From assembly GCF_046098205.1 (NCBI RefSeq), contig NZ_JBJURJ010000014.1, positions 166,516-230,515 of the forward strand: a stretch of DNA of 64,000 nt, read 5' to 3'. Positions 8,430 to 16,192 of this stretch are shown here, one piece after another. Under the pieces are notes generated by a model. It was given only the letters and a program-made list of their open reading frames with translations. It ran no database searches and was not told the origin of the DNA. Origin of the DNA: Paenibacillus_AR mesotrionivorans (GTDB lineage: Bacteria; Bacillota; Bacilli; Paenibacillales; NBRC-103111). Numbering within the stretch: position 1 is the stretch's first letter; each line of letters begins with the position of its first letter. Made by a program: the position numbers and the translations under genes.

Positions 8430-9530
8430 CTACACATTAAACCGGAAGTGCATAACATCGCCATCTTGTACTACATATTCCTTGCCTTCCAGACGCAGAA
8501 GTCCTTTTTCCTTGGCGGCGTTCATGGAGCCGTTGACGGTCAGATCCTCGTAGCCTACTACTTCCGCCCGGATAAACCCGCGCTCGAAGTCGGAGTGGAT
8601 CACACCGGCAGCCTGAGGAGCCTTCATGCCCTTGCGGATAGTCCACGCCCGGACCTCCTGTACCCCTGCCGTAAAGTACGTGTACAGGCCCAGAAGCTTA
8701 TACGCGCCGCGGATCAGACGGTCCAACCCGGATTCGGACAGCCCCAGCTCCTCCAGGAACATGGCCTTGTCCTCACCCTCCAGCTCGGCGATTTCGGATT
8801 CGACCTTGGCACTGATCGGCACCACTTCGGCACCTTCCTTGGCGCCGAATTCCCGCACAATCTGCACGTAAGGGTTGCCGTCGGCGTTGGCCGCTTCCCC
8901 TTCGCTGACATTGGCGGCGTACAGCACCGGCTTCATAGTAATCAGGTGGAAATCCCGCACCATCAGCCTTTCCTCATCCGTCAACTCCACACTGCGGGCG
9001 GGCTGATCGTTATACAGAGCTTCCTTGATCCGCTCCAGCATTTCCACCTCAAGGGCTACCTTCTTGTCGCCGCCCTTCAGATTCTTGCGGGACCGTTCCA
9101 GACGCTTCTCCACCGTTTCCACATCTGCCAGGATCAGCTCCAGGTTGATGGTTTCGATATCGCTAAGCGGGTCCACCTTGCCGGACACGTGGGTAATGTT
9201 CTCATCCTGGAAGCAGCGCACCACATGAACAATCGCATCCACCTCACGGATATGAGCCAGGAACTTGTTCCCCAGGCCCTCACCCTTGCTGGCGCCCTTC
9301 ACAAGACCGGCGATATCGACAAATTCGAAAGCGGTGGGCACTATCCGGTTGGGAGTTACAATCTCGGCCAGCTTCTGGAGACGCTCGTCCGGCACTTCTA
9401 CTACGCCCACATTGGGATCAATGGTGCAGAACGGGTAATTGGCGGATTCCGCCCCGGCTTGGGTAATTGCATTGAACAACGTCGATTTGCCCACATTGGG
9501 CAGCCCGACAATACCTGCTTTTAACGCCAT
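8430..9530 (-). CDS. ychF: YchF-type P-loop ATPase/GTPase
   Basis: 366 residues, a universally conserved Obg-related translation-associated ATPase. Walker A is GLPNVGKST at residues 8-16, switch motif DIAGLVKGASKGEG near 70, a coiled region around 130-190, and a C-terminal TGS-like domain ending FRAEVVG...VQDGDVMHFRFNV. The family prefers ATP and binds ribosomes. In B. subtilis the orthologue (yyaF) lies near the origin. It stands upstream of prfA here with a 69-bp gap. The ATG start gives the conserved MALKAGIVGLPNVG N-terminus. Confidence 0.96.
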   Translation of the reverse strand: MALKAGIVGLPNVGKSTLFNAITQAGAESANYPFCTIDPNVGVVEVPDERLQKLAEIVTPNRIVPTAFEFVDIAGLVKGASKGEGLGNKFLAHIREVDAIVHVVRCFQDENITHVSGKVDPLSDIETINLELILADVETVEKRLERSRKNLKGGDKKVALEVEMLERIKEALYNDQPARSVELTDEERLMVRDFHLITMKPVLYAANVSEGEAANADGNPYVQIVREFGAKEGAEVVPISAKVESEIAELEGEDKAMFLEELGLSESGLDRLIRGAYKLLGLYTYFTAGVQEVRAWTIRKGMKAPQAAGVIHSDFERGFIRAEVVGYEDLTVNGSMNAAKEKGLLRLEGKEYVVQDGDVMHFRFNV

Positions 9531-9689
9531 CTATAAACAACTCCTAGACTATTGTTAGTTTGTATAAAAGGATACCACAGTTTAACCTTTATATTATACA
9601 CTTCCGGGCAGGAGAAATAAAATAAACCTTTTGCATTTATGGAGGAAATATACAGAGGATGGGAAAAGCGGCAGCCCAGTATCGCTTTT

Positions 9690-11123
9690 TTAAAGCCGGC
9701 GGACCAGTCCGGCCAATATCCCAATCCCCCTGGACAGCTCCTCCAACGAAGCATAAGAGTAGGAAAGCCGCAGACAGGGTTTTTCCTCCGAACCATAGAC
9801 CATACCGGGATTCAGCAGAATTCCCTCCCGGAGAGCGGCGTCGAACAATTGCTTCATGGGCAGGCTGCGGTTAAACTCCATCCAGATGTAGAAGCCTCCG
9901 CCGGGGATGCTCCACCGGGCCAGCCCGCCGAACTCCCGGTCCAGCGCCGCCGCGGCGGCCGCCCTTCGCTTCCGAAGCTGGCCGCGGAGCTGCTCCAGAT
10001 GGCGCTCATGCCAGCCGTCCTCCAGCCATTGTAAGGCCGCCCATTGGGACAAGGAGCTGGCTCCGTAATCGATCTGCATCTTGATATCCGCCAGCCGGTC
10101 AATAGCCGTGCGGGGACCCACCACCCAGCCGATTCGCAGCCCGGGGCTGACGGACTTGGAGAGACTGCCTACATATAGTACGTCTCCGTGGTTGTCCAGA
10201 CTTTTGAGGGAGGGCGGAGGCGGTTCGTCCAGCCACAAGTCTCCATACACATCATCCTCGATAATGGGAAGCCGGAGCTCCCGGCAGGTTTGGAGAAGCT
10301 CCTTCCGCCTGCTTCCGCTCATCACCTTGCCTGTGGGATTATGGAAGGTGGGGTTAGTATACAGCATAGCCGCCTGGTACTGCTTGCTGTACCGCTCCAA
10401 TAATCCGGCACGTAGGCCCGCCTCGTCCATAGGGACTCCCTCCAGCCGGATACCCGCAGATTGGAATACCTGCACGGAATGGAGGTATGACGGGCTCTCC
10501 GCCAATACAGTGGAGCCGGGCCGCATCAGGCCTGCAGCAATCAGATGAAGGCCCTGGAGTGCGCCGGAAACCACCAGTACGGAATCGGCGGTGGCATGAA
10601 TGCCCCTCTCCTGCAGGCGTTCCGCAATCCGCCGCCGCAGGGCGGGATTGCCCTTGGGCTCTTCATAGCCCAAGGCGACGGGACGTTTGGCTCCCTCCTG
10701 CAGGAGCCGGGCCATCTCACGGCCGGGAAGCAACTCCGGCGCCAGCTCCCCCGTCCCCAACCGGATGATGCCGGGGTCGGCCTCCATCCGGTTAATGGTC
10801 TGGATCACCGGCAAATTGGGCTGATGGCGCCCGCTCTCCGCCACCTGGCCCCAATCCGTTGGCGGGGCGGCCAGAAGGCTCCATGATTCGTTGACCACCC
10901 GGGTGCCCCCGCCCGTTTGTCCCTCAACCAGCCCCAGTGCTGCCAGCTCGGCCATGGCCTGTGCCACCGTGCTGCGGTTCACCTGCCACAGCCGTGCCAG
11001 AATGCGCTGGGAGGGCAGACGAGCCCCCACCGTCCACTCTCCGCGCAGTATACCCTCCTTGAAATAGCGGACAATTTGCTCCTGCAAGGACAGCTCCCCA
11101 TACCGGTCCGGCTTCCAGTCCAT
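9690..11123 (-). CDS. MocR/GntR-family regulator with aminotransferase-like domain
   Basis: 477 residues. An N-terminal GntR winged helix (~8-75; EGILRGEWTVGARLPSQRILAR, NRSTVAQAMAEL) is fused to a fold type I PLP domain (~110-475). The PLP-binding lysine is in YVGSLSKSVSPGLRIGWV, with the usual YTNPTFHNPTGKVMS loop and ...EDDVYGDL. Such proteins sense an amine, amino acid or vitamin by PLP chemistry and act as transcription factors. It is divergent from a LysE-type exporter with a 142-bp intergenic region that carries two ATTTGGCYGG direct repeats, so it probably controls that exporter and itself. The effector cannot be told from sequence. Confidence 0.92.
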   Translation of the reverse strand: MDWKPDRYGELSLQEQIVRYFKEGILRGEWTVGARLPSQRILARLWQVNRSTVAQAMAELAALGLVEGQTGGGTRVVNESWSLLAAPPTDWGQVAESGRHQPNLPVIQTINRMEADPGIIRLGTGELAPELLPGREMARLLQEGAKRPVALGYEEPKGNPALRRRIAERLQERGIHATADSVLVVSGALQGLHLIAAGLMRPGSTVLAESPSYLHSVQVFQSAGIRLEGVPMDEAGLRAGLLERYSKQYQAAMLYTNPTFHNPTGKVMSGSRRKELLQTCRELRLPIIEDDVYGDLWLDEPPPPSLKSLDNHGDVLYVGSLSKSVSPGLRIGWVVGPRTAIDRLADIKMQIDYGASSLSQWAALQWLEDGWHERHLEQLRGQLRKRRAAAAAALDREFGGLARWSIPGGGFYIWMEFNRSLPMKQLFDAALREGILLNPGMVYGSEEKPCLRLSYSYASLEELSRGIGILAGLVRRL

Positions 11124-11157
11124 TGTGCTCCCCCCTGTTTATATGTATTATCTCCCA

Positions 11158-11191
11158 ATTTGGCTGGTTCTCCAACCATCCATTTGGCCGG
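11158..11191. promoter_or_regulatory. Direct-repeat operator candidate between mocR and lysE genes
   Basis: ATTTGGCTGG (11158-11167) and ATTTGGCCGG (11182-11191) are direct repeats 24 bp apart, with a small inverted GGTT...AACC between them. MocR-type regulators are known to bind direct repeats in divergent promoter regions, so this is a reasonable operator candidate. That it is bound is an inference. Confidence 0.4.
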
Positions 11192-11265
11192 AGACAAAAA
11201 AACAACCCTGCTATACAATCTGTTTCATAGAAAATGTTCTACCAAACAGAAAGGATGTGCTCCGG

Positions 11266-11898
11266 TTGTCGGTTCAATTGGCTTCTTCAGCTATTCACGG
11301 CTTTATTCTGGCCCTGGGCCTGATTCTGCCTCTGGGGGTGCAGAATGTGTTTATTTTTCAACAGGGGGCCCTTCAGCAATCCTTCCGCAAGGCTCTGCCG
11401 GCGGTGCTTACCGCGGCGGTTTGTGATACGCTTCTCATCGGATTGGCGGTAGCGGGTATGTCTCTGGCCGTACTCAATAACAGCTGGCTGGAGACACTAT
11501 TAATGGCCGCAGGCTCCATTTTCCTGCTGTACATGGGGGCTTCCTTGTGGCGCAAGCAGCCCGGCTCCGCTTCCGGCGAAGCGGCTGTTTATTCCGGCCG
11601 CAGGCAGATCGCCTTCGCTGCCTCTGTCTCCCTGCTCAATCCTCATGCCATCTTGGATACCATCGGGGTAATCGGCGGCGCCTCTCTTCAATATGCGGGA
11701 GCCGACCGTCTGGTGTTCGCTTTATCATGCATTGTGGTGTCCTGGCTGTGGTTTGCAGCGCTGGCTCTGGCGGGCCGTCTGGCAGGCCGGTGGGATCCAT
11801 CCGGCAGGCTGACTCTGTTGTTGAATAAAGTCTCCGCGGTAATTGTTGCCGGCATCGGCTTGGGTCTGCTGTACACGGCGGTAACCCGCATGCTGTAA
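11266..11898 (+). CDS. LysE/ArgO-family amino-acid exporter
   Basis: 210 residues with about six hydrophobic helices. The N-terminus runs IHGFILALGLILPLGVQNVF, where the PLG-x-QN motif marks the LysE/ArgO exporters of basic amino acids. SLLNPHAILDTIGVIGG in the middle is the second conserved stretch. The TTG start was chosen because AGAAAGGA lies about ten bases upstream; the in-frame GTG at 11257 is too close to that site, and an upstream ATG would add residues unlike the family. It is divergent from the MocR regulator, which probably controls it. The substrate (lysine, arginine or another) is inferred only from the family. Confidence 0.88.
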   Translation: MSVQLASSAIHGFILALGLILPLGVQNVFIFQQGALQQSFRKALPAVLTAAVCDTLLIGLAVAGMSLAVLNNSWLETLLMAAGSIFLLYMGASLWRKQPGSASGEAAVYSGRRQIAFAASVSLLNPHAILDTIGVIGGASLQYAGADRLVFALSCIVVSWLWFAALALAGRLAGRWDPSGRLTLLLNKVSAVIVAGIGLGLLYTAVTRML

Positions 11899-11924
11899 CG
11901 TGGGTTTTCCCATTTAAAAGCTCT

Positions 11925-12635
11925 CTATTTAAAAGTCCGCTTATTGGCCTCTTTTTTGGAGGTGGAGAGTGCCGTAATCTGTTCCCGCAGAATAAACGCC
12001 CGCAGGGTGTTTATCTTCACATCCTCCATCTCCACGTATTGGGCACCATAATAGGTGCTGCCGATTCCCTTTTCCATCCGGACCACCTTGGCGGTGCAGG
12101 CAATGAGGCTGCCCAGCTCCAATTCCAGCTTCAGCTCCGTGTGCTCCTCCAGCCGGAAAGGATCCGGCAGCGTAAACCCGATACCGCTCAGGCTGATATT
12201 TTTGATATCAATGGCCATCAATTGGTCCGCTTCCTCAAAGATACCGATAGCCCCCTTGCGTTTCCAGGCGGCCAGCTTCCCGCTTTTGCTGATCTCCACC
12301 CGTGGGAACATCCGCTTTTCATTAAACTTCCGCTGATTCTCCGGGGGATTGATCATCATGAGCGATCCCGTATCCTTGCCCACAATCGTAGAAGGAATCA
12401 GATACATGCCGGCCGGCGTGTACACGGTTAGCCTCACATTCTCCCCTAGGACAAAACGGTTGGAGTCGCTGATTTCAATCTCCAGCAAATCCCCCTCCAC
12501 ATGAGTCATAATCCCCGTGGAGACAAAGCCGCTTTTTTCCACAACGGTTCTGCAATGGACCAGGATAGTGGAGGAAGGAACCTCCTTCACCTCAGTAAAA
12601 CCGACTTGCTTCTTCTTCGCTTCGACCCGGCTCAT
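11925..12635 (-). CDS. PilZ-domain cyclic-di-GMP receptor (YpfA/YcgR-like)
   Basis: 236 residues, cytosolic. The N-terminal half (about 15-105) resembles the YcgR-type partner domain of flagellar brake proteins. The C-terminal PilZ domain (about 105-225) has the two ligand motifs: R-x3-R in KRMFPRVEIS and N-x-S-x2-G in IKNISLSGIGF. Both are intact, so binding of c-di-GMP is expected. The ATG at 12635 was preferred; a GTG nine bases earlier is too near the weak ribosome-binding site. The 5' leader contains a c-di-GMP-I riboswitch and terminator, so the same second messenger probably controls both expression and activity of this protein. Confidence 0.9.
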   Translation of the reverse strand: MSRVEAKKKQVGFTEVKEVPSSTILVHCRTVVEKSGFVSTGIMTHVEGDLLEIEISDSNRFVLGENVRLTVYTPAGMYLIPSTIVGKDTGSLMMINPPENQRKFNEKRMFPRVEISKSGKLAAWKRKGAIGIFEEADQLMAIDIKNISLSGIGFTLPDPFRLEEHTELKLELELGSLIACTAKVVRMEKGIGSTYYGAQYVEMEDVKINTLRAFILREQITALSTSKKEANKRTFK

Positions 12636-12697
12636 TAACGTCACCAGCCTTTCTATGAATTGTAGGGCGTCCCTTGCTGGGAGATGCGATAAAATGA

Positions 12698-12725
12698 CAA
12701 AAAGCCGCCTCCGTCGGAAGCAGCT
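12698..12725 (-). terminator. Riboswitch-associated intrinsic terminator
   Basis: On the minus strand a perfect 10-bp stem (AGCTGCTTCC with GGAGGCGGCT, loop GAC, two or three G-U pairs) is followed by TTTTTG. It stands between the riboswitch aptamer and the PilZ gene, the place expected for a transcriptional expression platform. Confidence 0.85.
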
Positions 12726-12757
12726 CTATCGATACAGCTTGCTTACGCCCCGGTGAT

Positions 12758-12853
12758 ATTCGGTAACCAGGCGATCCTAGCATTCCACCGGAGTGAACAT
12801 ACCGTAGACCCTAGGCTTTGCGTCCTATCCTTTCGGAATAGTTTGCCTTTTGT
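12758..12853 (-). ncRNA. Cyclic-di-GMP-I (GEMM) riboswitch aptamer
   Basis: Read on the minus strand, the segment has the GEMM landmarks in order: AAAGGCAAAC, a hairpin closed by a GAAA tetraloop (TCCGAAAGGA), GGACGCAAAGCCTA, GGGTCTACGG, and the closing GATCGCCTGGTTACCGA. The tetraloop and its receptor, and the GCAAAG core, match the class I consensus as known. It lies about 120 bases upstream of the PilZ start codon in the same direction, with a strong terminator between. The direction of the response (on or off) is not evident by eye. Confidence 0.9.
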
Positions 12854-12968
12854 CGTATTACGTTGGGCAATTGGGAATCCTTCTAGCACTTTGGACCCTT
12901 GTTTTCTTCTATGAAAATAGTATACGGGTTTTCAAGAATGTTTTCAATCCATCACAAAGTCATTTTTT

Positions 12969-13082
12969 TGTGAATAAAAAAGGGGTGATTGTGATTTCAT
13001 CTGGGGACGATTAGAATAAGATGTGGAAAAATGAGGCGGTTATTCACATCTATCCACAAAGTTATCCACAGGCTGTGCACAA
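12969..13082. promoter_or_regulatory. Cluster of DnaA boxes upstream of tadA
   Basis: Six 9-mers close to the DnaA box consensus TTATNCACA lie in 114 bp. Plus strand: TTATTCACA (13040-13048), CTATCCACA (13050-13058), TTATCCACA (13062-13070). Minus strand: TTATTCACA (12969-12977), TTTTCCACA (13022-13030), TTGTGCACA (13074-13082). Three match TTATNCACA exactly. The three plus-strand boxes are spaced 10 and 12 bp apart, about one helical turn, allowing side-by-side DnaA binding. No dnaA, dnaN or obvious AT-rich unwinding element adjoins, so a titration or regulatory cluster is more likely than an origin. Confidence 0.75.
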
Positions 13083-13129
13083 GATCGAAAACATGTTCGG
13101 TTTCTTATCCATAACGGAGGTGGATTTTC

Positions 13130-13594
13130 ATGGATCATGAATACTGGATGCGCCGGGCAATGGAAGAAGCGTACAAGGCGGAAAGCCTGGGAGAAGTGCC
13201 TATCGGGGCTATTATTGTGCGGCAGGGGGAAATTGTAGGCAGCGGGTATAATCTGCGGGAAACCACTCTGGACCCCACTGCCCATGCGGAAATGATCGCG
13301 ATCCGGGAGGCAAGCACCCGTCTGCAGTCTTGGCGGCTGTTGGATTGTACTCTGTACGTTACGCTGGAGCCCTGTCCCATGTGTGCCGGGGCCATTGTGC
13401 AATCCCGTGTTCCCACCGTCGTATACGGAGCACCCGATCCCAAGGCCGGCTGTGCCGGCACCCTGATGAACCTGCTGCAGGAGGACCGGTTCAATCACCG
13501 GGTGGAGCTGGTAGGCGAGGTGCTGCGTGAGGAATGCGGCGGTATGCTTACCGCTTTTTTCCGCAGGCTGCGCGGCAAGAACAAACCCGGATAA
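13130..13594 (+). CDS. tadA: tRNA-specific adenosine deaminase
   Basis: 154 residues. The zinc-binding catalytic motifs of the cytidine-deaminase fold are intact: PTAHAEMIAIREA (His and catalytic Glu, ~51-63) and EPCPMCAGAIVQS (two Cys, ~84-96). TadA converts A34 to inosine in tRNA-Arg(ACG). The ATG follows ACGGAGGTGG. In B. subtilis the gene sits near serS and is followed by the SRP RNA gene and dnaX. Here it points rightward, is 43 kb from serS and is followed by a terminator and unrelated genes, so the order has been rearranged. A DnaA-box cluster lies directly upstream. Confidence 0.96.
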   Translation: MDHEYWMRRAMEEAYKAESLGEVPIGAIIVRQGEIVGSGYNLRETTLDPTAHAEMIAIREASTRLQSWRLLDCTLYVTLEPCPMCAGAIVQSRVPTVVYGAPDPKAGCAGTLMNLLQEDRFNHRVELVGEVLREECGGMLTAFFRRLRGKNKPG

Positions 13595-13596
13595 GC

Positions 13597-13640
13597 AAAA
13601 ACCGCTCTGTACGGCTTTTAGGCCCGGTGAGCGGTTTTTT
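13597..13640 (+). terminator. Intrinsic terminator after tadA
   Basis: AAAAACCGCTC and GAGCGGTTTTTT form a strong stem with T-run a few bases after the tadA stop. The A-run on the other side makes it potentially bidirectional for the converging ABC permease gene. Confidence 0.85.
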
Positions 13641-13677
13641 GTGTGTAAATGATTTGTTTGTGTAAATGGGATCGGGA

Positions 13678-14376
13678 TTAAAGATCCTCCCGTTTTTCGA
13701 AATAACGGATGGACAATCGGAGGGAGACTAAGAACATCAACACTGCCAGGCAAAATAACCCGATAATCCACACATATGGGCTGATTTTCTCCAATGCATC
13801 CCAGATGCGTTGCAGCCAGGCAGGTGGCCCAGCGGAAAAATCGAACCGGGAACGGACAGCCGACAGGATTGCGCCGGAGCTCCCCCCTAAGAGAATAAGG
13901 CCCATAAAGAAAAAGCGATTATAAACCTGTGCCTTAGCAACACCCATTTTGTACACCATTGGAATTAAAATTGAAACTAGCAAGCTATAGCAACAAGTAA
14001 CAACTGCGGCGATCAGCAAGTTGACAACCCGATCTTCGTGCGTCTCGAAGGACAATGCCCCTCCCACTATCCCTATTAAGCTAAGTACAGCGGTGGACCC
14101 AAGAGCGAGCAGCACCACACTGGCATATTTAGCTTTGACTAATGTAGCTCGCGGCACAGGCAGGCAAATCAGCAGCCGGGTGGCGTGGTTTTTTTCATCC
14201 TCGTGCATGGACCGGTTAATGAAGCTGTACACAATCACAAAAACCGGCATCATAACACTGATCATATTATGCTGGTCCATGGCCGTCATATAGAAGAAAA
14301 AGAGCAGGCCCATAGCAAAAAACATATACGCCGACCGTCGCTGTATGGCAAAATCCTTCAAAATCAACTGCTTCAT
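13678..14376 (-). CDS. ABC-2 type transporter permease
   Basis: 232 residues with about six hydrophobic helices: FFAMGLLFFFYM, ISVMMPVFVIVYSF, VVLLALGSTAVLSLIGIVGGAL, LLIAAVVTCCYSLLVSILIP, FFMGLILLGG and WIIGLFCLAVLMFLV. This is the pattern of an ABC-2 membrane subunit. It starts 31 bp after the ATPase gene and has a good GGGAGGGAG ribosome-binding site, so it is the third gene of a GntR-ATPase-permease operon of the YtrABC kind. In Bacilli such operons often respond to cell-wall-active antibiotics, but the substrate here is unknown. Confidence 0.85.
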   Translation of the reverse strand: MKQLILKDFAIQRRSAYMFFAMGLLFFFYMTAMDQHNMISVMMPVFVIVYSFINRSMHEDEKNHATRLLICLPVPRATLVKAKYASVVLLALGSTAVLSLIGIVGGALSFETHEDRVVNLLIAAVVTCCYSLLVSILIPMVYKMGVAKAQVYNRFFFMGLILLGGSSGAILSAVRSRFDFSAGPPAWLQRIWDALEKISPYVWIIGLFCLAVLMFLVSLRLSIRYFEKREDL

Positions 14377-14407
14377 GACAGTCTCCCTCCCAGGAATTCA
14401 AAACTTG

Positions 14408-15307
14408 TTATCCGTGCTGCTCCATAAACTCCTCTTCCTCACCCGCCATACGCACCAGCATTTCATCCAGGGTCAGCTTCTCCACCTTATAGTCCGCTGC
14501 CGGGAAGCTTCTTTTCCACTCGCGTTCGAATTCGCGGATATCGCGGGTCATGCCGCTGAAGCCGAATTCCCCGCGTTTCATTCCCGCCAATAGACGCTCC
14601 AGCCGCGGACCCAGGTACCGGTTGTCCGCCTTCACCAATTTCCATTGATCCAGCACCGTAAGCTTGTCACCGCTGGCAGCAATCCTCCCGTTATGGATAA
14701 CCGTGATGTAATCCGCCACCTTCTCAATATCCGACGTGATGTGGGAGGAGAAGAAGATGGAGGCCCGCTCGTCCTGGATGATCTCCCGGAACACGTCCAG
14801 CAGCTCGCTGCGGATCACCGGGTCCAAACCGGAGGTAGGTTCGTCGAGAATCAGCAGCTCCGGATGATGGGCCATGGCCAATGCGAGGGACAGCTTCACC
14901 TTCATCCCCCGGGACAGCTCCTTAATCTTCTTCTTAGGGTCCACCTGGAACCGTTTCAGCAGTTTGCGGAATAGGGCCTCTTCCCACTTGCGGTAAAAGC
15001 CCCCGACAAAATTTCCCGTCCACTCCACTGTCATTTCTTCATAAAAAGCGGGCTCCTCGCTTACATAGCCGATACGCTCCTTCATCTCTAAGGGCATCTT
15101 GCTTCCGGCTTGGCCGAACCATTCCATTTCTCCGGAATCAGTCCGGATGATATCCGTCATACATTTGATGGTTGTGCTTTTGCCCGCTCCGTTCCTTCCC
15201 ACAAACCCCATAATATAACCGCGGGGAATATCCAACGATACCCGGTCCAGGGTGAAGGCGGGATACTGCTTGGTGACATCCTTCATTCTCAGAATCATCT
15301 CTTCCAT
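14408..15307 (-). CDS. ABC transporter ATP-binding protein (YtrB-like)
   Basis: 299 residues. Walker A GRNGAGKSTTIK (~38-49), a signature IKELSRGMKVKLSLALAMAHHPELLILDEPTSGLD (~130-165) and the switch His in FFSSHITSDIEKVAD are all present, so it should hydrolyse ATP. The C-terminal 80 residues are the accessory tail seen in YtrB and CcmA-type ATPases. It pairs with the permease 31 bp downstream and follows a GntR regulator gene by 57 bp. The start is ambiguous between ATG 15307 and an upstream GTG/ATG nearer to AAGGAGG; 15307 gives the better spacing. Confidence 0.88.
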   Translation of the reverse strand: MEEMILRMKDVTKQYPAFTLDRVSLDIPRGYIMGFVGRNGAGKSTTIKCMTDIIRTDSGEMEWFGQAGSKMPLEMKERIGYVSEEPAFYEEMTVEWTGNFVGGFYRKWEEALFRKLLKRFQVDPKKKIKELSRGMKVKLSLALAMAHHPELLILDEPTSGLDPVIRSELLDVFREIIQDERASIFFSSHITSDIEKVADYITVIHNGRIAASGDKLTVLDQWKLVKADNRYLGPRLERLLAGMKRGEFGFSGMTRDIREFEREWKRSFPAADYKVEKLTLDEMLVRMAGEEEEFMEQHG

Positions 15308-15364
15308 CTGCACCATTCCTCCTTATTCCAAACACAACCTTGATTATCCGCAAGGCAGCTCAGA

Positions 15365-15763
15365 TTAATCCATTTCCATCAACAGCCGGAAAATCCGGAG
15401 AATTTCCTCTTCATCCATCCCCAATTCTCGGCAGCCGGCAATTCCCTTCTCGAAGGACTGCTGGACCGTCTTCAGCTTCGTCTCCCGGACAAACTCCGCT
15501 CCCGCTTCTGCTACATAGGAGCCCACGCCCTGCTTGGTGGCAATATATCCGTCCGCCTCCAAATCCTCATAAGCCTTCTTCACCGTAATCACGCTGATCT
15601 CCAGTTCACGGGCCAATGCGCGAATGGAAGGCAGCATCATCCCCGAGGGCAGCACACCCTCCAAAATCTGCTCCACCACCTGCTTCTTGATTTGCTCGTA
15701 CAAGGGAGCCGGATCACTATTGGATAAAACAATGTACAACGAAGCCACCTCGTATCCGTGCAT
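15365..15763 (-). CDS. GntR-family transcriptional regulator (YtrA subfamily)
   Basis: 132 residues. A winged helix with SNSDPAPLYEQIKKQVVEQILEGVLPSGMMLPSIRALARELEIS (split here for reading) covers residues 14-85, followed by a short ~45-residue C-terminal part, the small size typical of the YtrA subfamily. It is the first gene of an operon with an ABC ATPase and permease and likely represses it. The start could be the ATG at 15763 or an internal GTG or TTG; the transcription start predicted from the promoter leaves only a short leader. A palindrome CATACTGTGTATG overlaps the first codon and may be its operator. Confidence 0.85.
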   Translation of the reverse strand: MHGYEVASLYIVLSNSDPAPLYEQIKKQVVEQILEGVLPSGMMLPSIRALARELEISVITVKKAYEDLEADGYIATKQGVGSYVAEAGAEFVRETKLKTVQQSFEKGIAGCRELGMDEEEILRIFRLLMEMD

Positions 15764-15815
15764 ACTGTGTATGTTATTATATGTACAGTATATGCGTGTT
15801 TATACACAGTGTCAA
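15761..15815 (-). promoter_or_regulatory. Promoter and palindrome of the GntR-ABC operon
   Basis: Minus strand: -35 TTGACA (15810-15815), a 17-bp spacer and -10 TATACT (15787-15792), a near-perfect sigma-A promoter. Just downstream lies the palindrome CATACTGTGTATG (15761-15773), and ACTGTACAT overlaps the -10 region. The placement suits autorepression by the GntR protein; binding is inferred. Confidence 0.7.
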
Positions 15816-15912
15816 TGCTTATTCCTGCCAAACCACTATCCTCTGTCCCGCCGCAAAAAATGGCCCAACCCTTTCCTATTGTTTACGCTTTATGTTATAA
15901 TGGTCTTCACGC

Positions 15913-15986
15913 GTTCCCGTAGCTCAGCAGGATAGAGCGACAGTTTCCTAAACTGCAGGTCGGAGGTTCGAATCCTCTCGGGGACG
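15913..15986 (+). tRNA. tRNA-Arg (anticodon CCT)
   Basis: A complete cloverleaf can be drawn: acceptor GTTCCCG with CGGGGAC, D-arm GCTC...GAGC, anticodon loop TTCCTAA giving CCT (reads AGG), and T-arm GGTTCGAAT. One mismatch at the top of the anticodon stem is possible. CCA is not encoded. A TATAAT box lies upstream at 15896. The 3' part from 15945 is duplicated 1307 bp downstream, marking this gene as an integration site. Confidence 0.93.
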
Positions 15987-15987
15987 T
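15945..15987 (+). repeat. Left direct repeat (attachment-site copy, inside tRNA-Arg)
   Basis: 43 bp identical to 17252-17294, running from the anticodon loop (TTCCTAAAC) to one base past the discriminator (GGGGACGT). This is the usual shape of a tRNA attachment core left by a site-specific integrase. Confidence 0.9.
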
Positions 15988-16000
15988 ATCTGAACAAGCT

Positions 16001-16029
16001 AAAAACCCTTACGGCGTAAGGGTTTTTTC
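16001..16029 (+). terminator. Intrinsic terminator after tRNA-Arg
   Basis: AAAAACCCTTAC and GTAAGGGTTTTTT form a perfect stem with T-run about 15 bases after the tRNA. It insulates the tRNA from the cargo gene. Confidence 0.88.
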
Positions 16030-16192
16030 TTTTTTCTCATAAGTGCTAATAAAGTACAGAATCGTCTATTGGGAACGGGTTGGGAACAAAATGTTTATTG
16101 CTGCTGATATATGTTGTATATTATTCCATGTAGAATACTGGAATTGTTAATCTATTAATGGAAGATACATTATATGGGGGAGCGGTTGAGAA

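Noticed and set aside
12969..13082. A chromosomal origin of replication at the DnaA-box cluster
   Set aside because: No dnaA, dnaN, recF or gyr genes adjoin, no clear AT-rich unwinding stretch with DnaA-trio motifs is visible, and synteny and gene direction place the origin to the right of the rRNA operon.
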